Of a stretch of DNA of 64,000 nt, positions 59,353 to 64,000 are shown in pieces. The notes beneath the pieces were generated by a model. It was not told the origin of the DNA, did no database searches, and saw only the letters and a program-made list of their open reading frames with translations. Both the position numbers and the translations under genes were made by a program. The stretch lies in the NCBI GenBank assembly GCA_036489775.1, contig DASXFC010000032.1, positions 62,001-126,000 of the forward strand, written 5' to 3'. The DNA is from Bog-473 sp036489775 (GTDB taxonomy: Bacteria > Actinomycetota > Acidimicrobiia > Acidimicrobiales > RAAP-2). Numbering within the stretch: the stretch's first letter is position 1; each line of letters opens with the position of its first letter.

Positions 59353-62300
59353 CTACAGGAGCGAAGCCGATCCGCTGGAAGGCTGCCAGCTAGTTGAGCC
59401 GGCATAAGTTCCGGTGATTCCAAACGCCAGCAGGGCCGCTAGTAGAGCGGGGGCTGAGAAGTTGCAGCTGGCCACGCCGGCGGCGTTTGTCACACCGGTG
59501 CATACCGCGGTGGAGCCAGCAGTGAACACAACGGCCTGACCAGCGATCGGCGCGGCCGGGCTGCCACCGGTCAGGGTGGCCGTGGCGGTGTTGAGCGTCA
59601 AGACCAACAGGGGGTTGAGCAGCAGCGGGCTGACGACCAGAGTGGTCGTCCCCTTGGCGATGGTGATGGAGAGTGACTGAGTCGCCGCGCCCGGAGGGCT
59701 GGAGGAGTCGGTTGCTTTTACCACGAAGGTGGTGGTGCCCGCCGGCCCGGTCGGCGTGCCGCTGATGGCACCGCCGCCCGAAAGCGTGAGGCCGGCCGGA
59801 AGCGCGCCCGAGCTGAGGCTCCACGCGTATGGGGCCTTGCCATTGCCCGCCATCAGCTGCGTGGTGGTGTAGCTCACACCGACGGTGCCGTTCGGCAAGG
59901 AGTTCGTGGTGATCGTCACCGGCGGCAGCACGGTCAAAGTGAAGTCGATGACGGAGTCCGCACCCTCGCCGTTGTGGGCGGTGATGACCAGCGGGTAGGT
60001 CCCCTCGGTGCCGGCGGCCGGGGTGCCGGACAACGTTGCGGTGCCCGAAGCGCCGGGGACGAACGTCACCCCGGTGGGCAAGCTGCCCGTCTGGGTAATT
60101 GTCGGTGTCGGCGTGCCCGTCGCCGTGAAGGTGTCCGACCCGGGGGATCCCACCGTATACGCGTCACTGCTGGGCCCGGAGAGGACCGCCGCCTGATCCA
60201 CCGTCAAGGTGAACGAGGCCGTGGCGTTGGGCAGGCTGCCGTTGGCGGCGGTCACCGTGATGGGGTAGCTGCCAACGGTTCCCGCGGCGGGCGTACCGCC
60301 CAGAGTGGCCGTGCCATCGCCATTATCGGTGAAGGTCACACCGCTGGGAAGTGCGCCGCTCTCAGTGAGATGCGCGGTCGGGGTTCCGGTTGATGTGAAG
60401 GTCTGAGGGGCCCCGGCCACACCGACGATGAAGGTGGCCGTCGCTGGACCGGAGACCATCGGTGCGGACACGCTCACTTCAACTGAGCCGATGTCGCACT
60501 TGGTGCCGGCGGGTCGGGCGGAACCGCGCTGATCCACCGCTCCGGCGGCGCACAGCACGATCGGATTGCCGCTCACCGCGTCGTTCAGACCAGTGGCGGA
60601 GTTGACGGGGATCTGTTCGAGGAGTGGGCTGCTGGCCGCCGGCAACTCGGTCTGCGTCGGGCCGCCGTTGTTGGCCAGGATGCCCAACTGTGGATTCCCC
60701 GAGCCGTCGCTCTTGGCCGTGGTGAAGCCACACTTGGTGTCGCCCGCGCTGGTGAAGTTGTAGCCCCCGTCGAGGACGGCCGAGGAGCAGTTGCTCACCG
60801 AGTTGTTGGTGACATCACTCCCGGCCACGCTGATAGCGCCGGCCACCTCGACGTAGAGCCCACCGCTGGCACCGGCGGGTGAAGTGTTGCCATTGATGGT
60901 GCTGAAGACAATGGAGGTCGGTTCGAAGGCGTCGATCACTCCGTAGCTCGGTCCGGTTGTGTTCCCGCTGAAGGTGGAGTTGGTGATCGACGTGTTATTG
61001 ACATCACCGGAGCCGCTCGAAAGCGTGATCAGCGCGCTGGCCGCATTGGCTGTGTTGCCCGAGAACGTGTCCCCACTCAGGGTCACCTTGGTGCTGGCAC
61101 TGGCCGCGCTGGCACCGCTGTAGATGGCACCGCCCAATCCCGTCGAAGTCGGGGCACCGGATGATGGCGTCGCCGTATTTCCGTTCACCGAACTGTTGGT
61201 CACCGTGAGGAGACCTTCATTGAAGATGGCTCCACCGTCGCCAGCGCTGGTGGTGTTACCCGATATGTCGGCCCCGCTGATGGACGCCGTGGCACCCGGC
61301 ACAGTGAGGAGCCCACCAGCTGCCTCCACTGCAGCGCCCTTGTCAATGGATCCACCGTTCAATGCGAACGCTGCACTGGCCGCCACGGCCACGTTGCCGC
61401 CCTCGAAAGGAGAGGAGTTGCCGGTGATGGTGACGTTGGTGCCGGTGAAGGTTGGCGTGTCGGTTGAGACGGACGACCCGTCGAAGATGCCACCACCGAA
61501 CTCGCCGGCTGAACCGTTTTCGAACATCGTGTTGCTGGCCTTCGTGGTCGCGGCGTTGTAGAGGCCCCCGCCTTCGACGGTCACCTGGTTCTGGTTGAAG
61601 ACGGTGCCGTTCTGCAGAGTCAGCATTGAGGCCGAATTCACGAAGATGCCGCCCCCATCCACGCCCGTGTTGGATGTAATGATCGTGGAGTCGACCGTGG
61701 CTGATGGGGTGTCTGCAGCCACTGCTCTGCCGTCCAGGAGGCCACCACCGAGGCCGCCCAGGCCGCCGTCGGATTCGGCGGTATTCCCTGCGACGGTCGA
61801 TCCGGTGAGCGTGCCGGTCCCGCCCAGGTAGATTGCGCCACCATCGAGTGCGGTCAACCCGCTGAAGGTGTCATCGGTGCCGGTGAAGACGGCGGGCGTT
61901 GCGCTGAAGGTCTTTCCGGTCACAGTACCCAGCACGTTGCCGGCGACAGCGAGGCCACCACCGAGGGCCGCGTTGTAGCCCGAGGCCAGCGTGCCGCCAC
62001 TCACGGTGCTGTTATTCATGGTGAAGGTCGGTGCCGCGCCAGCGGCGGTGGGTCCAGCAAAGACTGCGCCGCCCCAGCCGGTGGCGACGGAGCCGCCAGC
62101 GCTTGAGGCGATAGCTTGGTTGCCGCTCAACGTCGAACCGGCCGTGATGGACAACGCCCCGGAGTCCAAGACACCGCCGCCCAGACCCAGGTTGACCGTG
62201 GAACCGGAGTTGGCCACGTTGTTGGTCACATTGGCCCCGATCAGCGACGCCGAGCCACCGCTGGCAATGGCCACGCCGCCGCCATCGTTGGCGCTATTGC

Positions 62301-63522
62301 TGGCGATCGAGGTGCCGGTCAAGGACGCGGTGTTGCCGCCGGAGACGTACAGACCTCCGCCGACGACTGAAGAATTGGAAGTGAACGAACCGCCCGTGGC
62401 GTTGAACGTGGAACCGCTCACGAGAACGCCGCCACCGCCCGCCAGGGCCGCCGTATTGCCGCTGAAAACTGCTCCATTCGCCGTGATGGAGGGAGCGTCA
62501 GTGGACACAGCCTGAGCGAGGTAGAAACCACCTCCCTCGTAGGAGGAGGTGTTGGCCGAGAAAGTGGTGTTGGTGATCGTGGCCGAGCTGTCCTCGAAGA
62601 GACCAGCGCCGTAGGTCGCCGTGTTTGAGGACACGGTGTTGGGACTGACGCCATCGCCGGTCATGGTCAGGTTGGTGCCGCTATAGGAGGTAATGCCTCC
62701 TCCGTAGGTCGCGGTATTACCCGTGATGGTGGAGTCGGTCACGGTGGCGGACACGTTCTCAGCCGCGGCCAACTTGAACATCAAGATACCGCCGCCGATG
62801 CCGTCCGTGCTCCCCGTCGTGCTGTTGTCCGAAATCGTGGTGTCGGTAATGGCGGCGGGACCAGCCAGGAAGAGGCCGCCTCCGCCATACGTTGCGACGC
62901 TTTTGTTCTTCGTGATGGTGTCGTCGGTCAGTGTCAACGTGCCGGTGGCGAGCGTGCCGATACCGCCGCCACCGTAAGGGCTGGCCACTCCGCTGCCGCC
63001 TGCTTGATTGTTGGTGATGGTGGAATTCGAGACAAGGAGCGTGCCGATGTAGTCCTCGATGCCGCCGCCGAAGTTGCTAATGCCGTCCTCGACGGTGACG
63101 CCGTTGATTATCACCGGCGTGGTGTCGGTTGCAGCCAGATCGACCAGGATGGCGGCCTTGCTCGAGGCGGAAGGTGTTGTTTCGCCGCCACTGATGATGG
63201 TGACACCCTGGCCCACACCGGTAATGGTCACGCCCTTGGTGATGGTCTGTGTCCCCGTATAGGTGCCTGCGGCCACGTTGATGGTGTCGCCGTCGCCCGC
63301 CAAGGTCAGCGCATGGGCCAGCGTGCACGGTGCGGCCATGGTGCACGCCGCAGTGGCGCTGCCGCTTGTAGTGACGTAGTAAGTGTTGCCAGCCGCCGCC
63401 GCGACGAGTGGCGTCGCTACGAGAAATCCTGCCGCCAGCGTGACAGCCACCCCCAGGCCCAATGAGCCCTTCACAGATGCGCAGTGTTGGTTCGCCCGTC
63501 GCCCTTGCGGGTTCGTCGTCAT
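59353..63522 (-). CDS. Large secreted right-handed beta-helix protein with Ig-like C-terminal domains
   Basis: An exported protein of 1,389 residues. Signal peptide LGVAVTLAAGFLVATPLVAA; then from about residue 50 (NTYYVTTSGS...TINVAAGTYTG) a long right-handed beta-helix with many GGG-turn repeats (such as YGGGGIGTLATGTLTLTDDT) as in choice-of-anchor Q and polymorphic membrane protein-like repeats. The C-terminal part has two or three putative Ig (He_PIG-like) domains (GALPSGVTFTDNGDGTATLG, GSLPTGVTFVPGASGTATLS, GALPAGLTLSGGGAISGTPT) and a last Ig-like module. No cell-wall anchor is seen. ATG 63522 overlaps the rhamnosidase stop by 4 nt. Likely binds or cuts a polysaccharide. Confidence 0.85.
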   Translation of the reverse strand: MTTNPQGRRANQHCASVKGSLGLGVAVTLAAGFLVATPLVAAAAGNTYYVTTSGSATAACTMAAPCTLAHALTLAGDGDTINVAAGTYTGTQTITKGVTITGVGQGVTIISGGETTPSASSKAAILVDLAATDTTPVIINGVTVEDGISNFGGGIEDYIGTLLVSNSTITNNQAGGSGVASPYGGGGIGTLATGTLTLTDDTITKNKSVATYGGGGLFLAGPAAITDTTISDNSTTGSTDGIGGGILMFKLAAAENVSATVTDSTITGNTATYGGGITSYSGTNLTMTGDGVSPNTVSSNTATYGAGLFEDSSATITNTTFSANTSSYEGGGFYLAQAVSTDAPSITANGAVFSGNTAALAGGGGVLVSGSTFNATGGSFTSNSSVVGGGLYVSGGNTASLTGTSIASNSANDGGGVAIASGGSASLIGANVTNNVANSGSTVNLGLGGGVLDSGALSITAGSTLSGNQAIASSAGGSVATGWGGAVFAGPTAAGAAPTFTMNNSTVSGGTLASGYNAALGGGLAVAGNVLGTVTGKTFSATPAVFTGTDDTFSGLTALDGGAIYLGGTGTLTGSTVAGNTAESDGGLGGLGGGLLDGRAVAADTPSATVDSTIITSNTGVDGGGIFVNSASMLTLQNGTVFNQNQVTVEGGGLYNAATTKASNTMFENGSAGEFGGGIFDGSSVSTDTPTFTGTNVTITGNSSPFEGGNVAVAASAAFALNGGSIDKGAAVEAAGGLLTVPGATASISGADISGNTTSAGDGGAIFNEGLLTVTNSSVNGNTATPSSGAPTSTGLGGAIYSGASAASASTKVTLSGDTFSGNTANAASALITLSSGSGDVNNTSITNSTFSGNTTGPSYGVIDAFEPTSIVFSTINGNTSPAGASGGLYVEVAGAISVAGSDVTNNSVSNCSSAVLDGGYNFTSAGDTKCGFTTAKSDGSGNPQLGILANNGGPTQTELPAASSPLLEQIPVNSATGLNDAVSGNPIVLCAAGAVDQRGSARPAGTKCDIGSVEVSVSAPMVSGPATATFIVGVAGAPQTFTSTGTPTAHLTESGALPSGVTFTDNGDGTATLGGTPAAGTVGSYPITVTAANGSLPNATASFTLTVDQAAVLSGPSSDAYTVGSPGSDTFTATGTPTPTITQTGSLPTGVTFVPGASGTATLSGTPAAGTEGTYPLVITAHNGEGADSVIDFTLTVLPPVTITTNSLPNGTVGVSYTTTQLMAGNGKAPYAWSLSSGALPAGLTLSGGGAISGTPTGPAGTTTFVVKATDSSSPPGAATQSLSITIAKGTTTLVVSPLLLNPLLVLTLNTATATLTGGSPAAPIAGQAVVFTAGSTAVCTGVTNAAGVASCNFSAPALLAALLAFGITGTYAGSTSWQPSSGSASLL

Positions 63523-64000
63523 CGGATGTCCCAGGCGCGATGGTGCGTGCCGGGTCCGATGACGTCGCCGGTGCCCCCGGGCAGGTAGAGCTCGGCTTCC
63601 GTCTCGTCGGGGACGGTCAGGTCGATTCGGCCGGTCGCCCCATCGATGGACCAGGCCACTTCGATGCGACCGTAGGGGGAGAGGTGGTGGGTCTGGGCCC
63701 ACGTAACGGCACCGCCTAGTCGTGGTGCAACTCGGAACCGGCGATAGCCGGGTTCGAGTAAGTCGAGGCCGGCAACGTAGCGGCGCAGGAATGAGATGAC
63801 CGCACCCTTGCTGTAGTGGTTGAGGGAGTGCGACGCGGTGCCGTCACCATGGACCCCGTCCCAGTCTTCCCACACCGTGGTGGCGCCGATCTCGGTCATG
63901 TGCAGCCACGAGGGCTCGTCGTTTCGGAGGAGGAGCTCGTAGGCCACGTCCGAGTATCCGTGATCGGTCAGGACGGGCAGGAGAAATGGAGTGGAAAGGA
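63519..64000 (-). CDS. Alpha-L-rhamnosidase (GH78), C-terminal part
   Basis: The frame is open to the right edge, so the N-terminus is missing. The end of the GH78 catalytic domain is visible (PFLLPVLTDHGYSDVAYELL, PSWLHMTEIGATTVWEDWDG, SHSLNHYSKGAVISFLRRYV), followed by the C-terminal beta domain (PYGRIEVAWSI). GH78 enzymes remove terminal rhamnose from plant polysaccharides, flavonoid glycosides or bacterial glycans. It is translationally coupled (ATGA) to the beta-helix gene, suggesting joint action on one glycan. Confidence 0.88.
   Translation of the reverse strand, partial: LSTPFLLPVLTDHGYSDVAYELLLRNDEPSWLHMTEIGATTVWEDWDGVHGDGTASHSLNHYSKGAVISFLRRYVAGLDLLEPGYRRFRVAPRLGGAVTWAQTHHLSPYGRIEVAWSIDGATGRIDLTVPDETEAELYLPGGTGDVIGPGTHHRAWDIR

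Noticed and set aside
59353..63522. Many plus-strand open frames across the beta-helix gene
   Set aside because: They mirror the repeat-rich minus-strand gene and contain no domains.

Overview
This is a 64 kb window of high-GC actinobacterial chromosome, most likely from the class Acidimicrobiia (inference). The strongest clues are: a secreted protein built of tandem GNGYWLVAADGGIFAFGDA-type repeats; an F420-reducing-hydrogenase beta-like protein; mycothiol-type families (PIG-L deacetylase, TIGR03086); the phosphomutase-DUF3090-SCO1664 trio and DUF3151; a PaaX-type regulator; and frequent GTG starts. I see no rRNA, tRNA, CRISPR array, transposase, integrase or phage module. Both ends are cut: EtfA lacks its N-terminus at the left edge, and an alpha-L-rhamnosidase lacks its N-terminus at the right edge.

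Layout. 1-5,100: EtfA end, an MBOAT/SGNH polysaccharide O-acylation pair, and an ECF sigma factor overlapping a one-TM protein with Asp-box repeats. 5,200-9,600: two convergent TauE/SafE permeases (one broken by an amber codon), the phosphomutase-DUF3090-SCO1664 cluster, and divergent UdgB. 9,600-20,500: FAD oxidoreductase, DJ-1/GlxA pair, hotdog thioesterase plus FrhB-like protein, Fpg/Nei glycosylase, membrane-anchored protein, Bcp peroxiredoxin, DEAD helicase, PIG-L, MmcQ/YjbR, patatin. 20,500-29,900: housekeeping (aconitase, ArgS) with a repeat/CHAP surface protein, zinc ribbon, SDR and HSL-type esterase. 29,900-45,900: the more accessory part, with a decayed NYN gene, desaturase/PaaX pair, a translationally coupled DegT aminotransferase-Gfo/Idh/MocA-ceramidase-like trio, a class III cyclase, unfamiliar secreted proteins, decayed VOC genes, and a MarR plus heterodimeric ABC exporter operon. 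45,900-51,100: thioesterases and small regulator/enzyme pairs (TetR/hydrolase, AraC/VOC, ArsR/SRPBCC). 51,100-57,200: MacB-like export operon with a duplicated-repeat lipoprotein, divergent from a two-component system. 57,200-64,000: GH15 hydrolase, a 1,389-residue beta-helix/Ig-like exoprotein and GH78 rhamnosidase.

Three window-wide patterns stand out. First, many isolated or divergent genes carry a TANNNT (-10-like) hexamer only 6-9 nt before the start codon, which suggests leaderless transcripts and resolves several start choices. Second, small regulators carry near-perfect inverted repeats at their own starts (MarR, TetR, ArsR, PaaX). Third, gene decay is frequent: amber codons in TauE and AraC genes, a frameshifted VOC gene, a VOC gene with an internal deletion, a VOC 3' fragment, and an NYN gene with both a deletion and a frameshift. 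I found no clearly new defence or mobile system. The best candidates for undescribed biology are the DegT-Gfo-ceramidase trio, the sigma/Asp-box pair, the repeat-lipoprotein exporter operon and the rhamnosidase/beta-helix operon.
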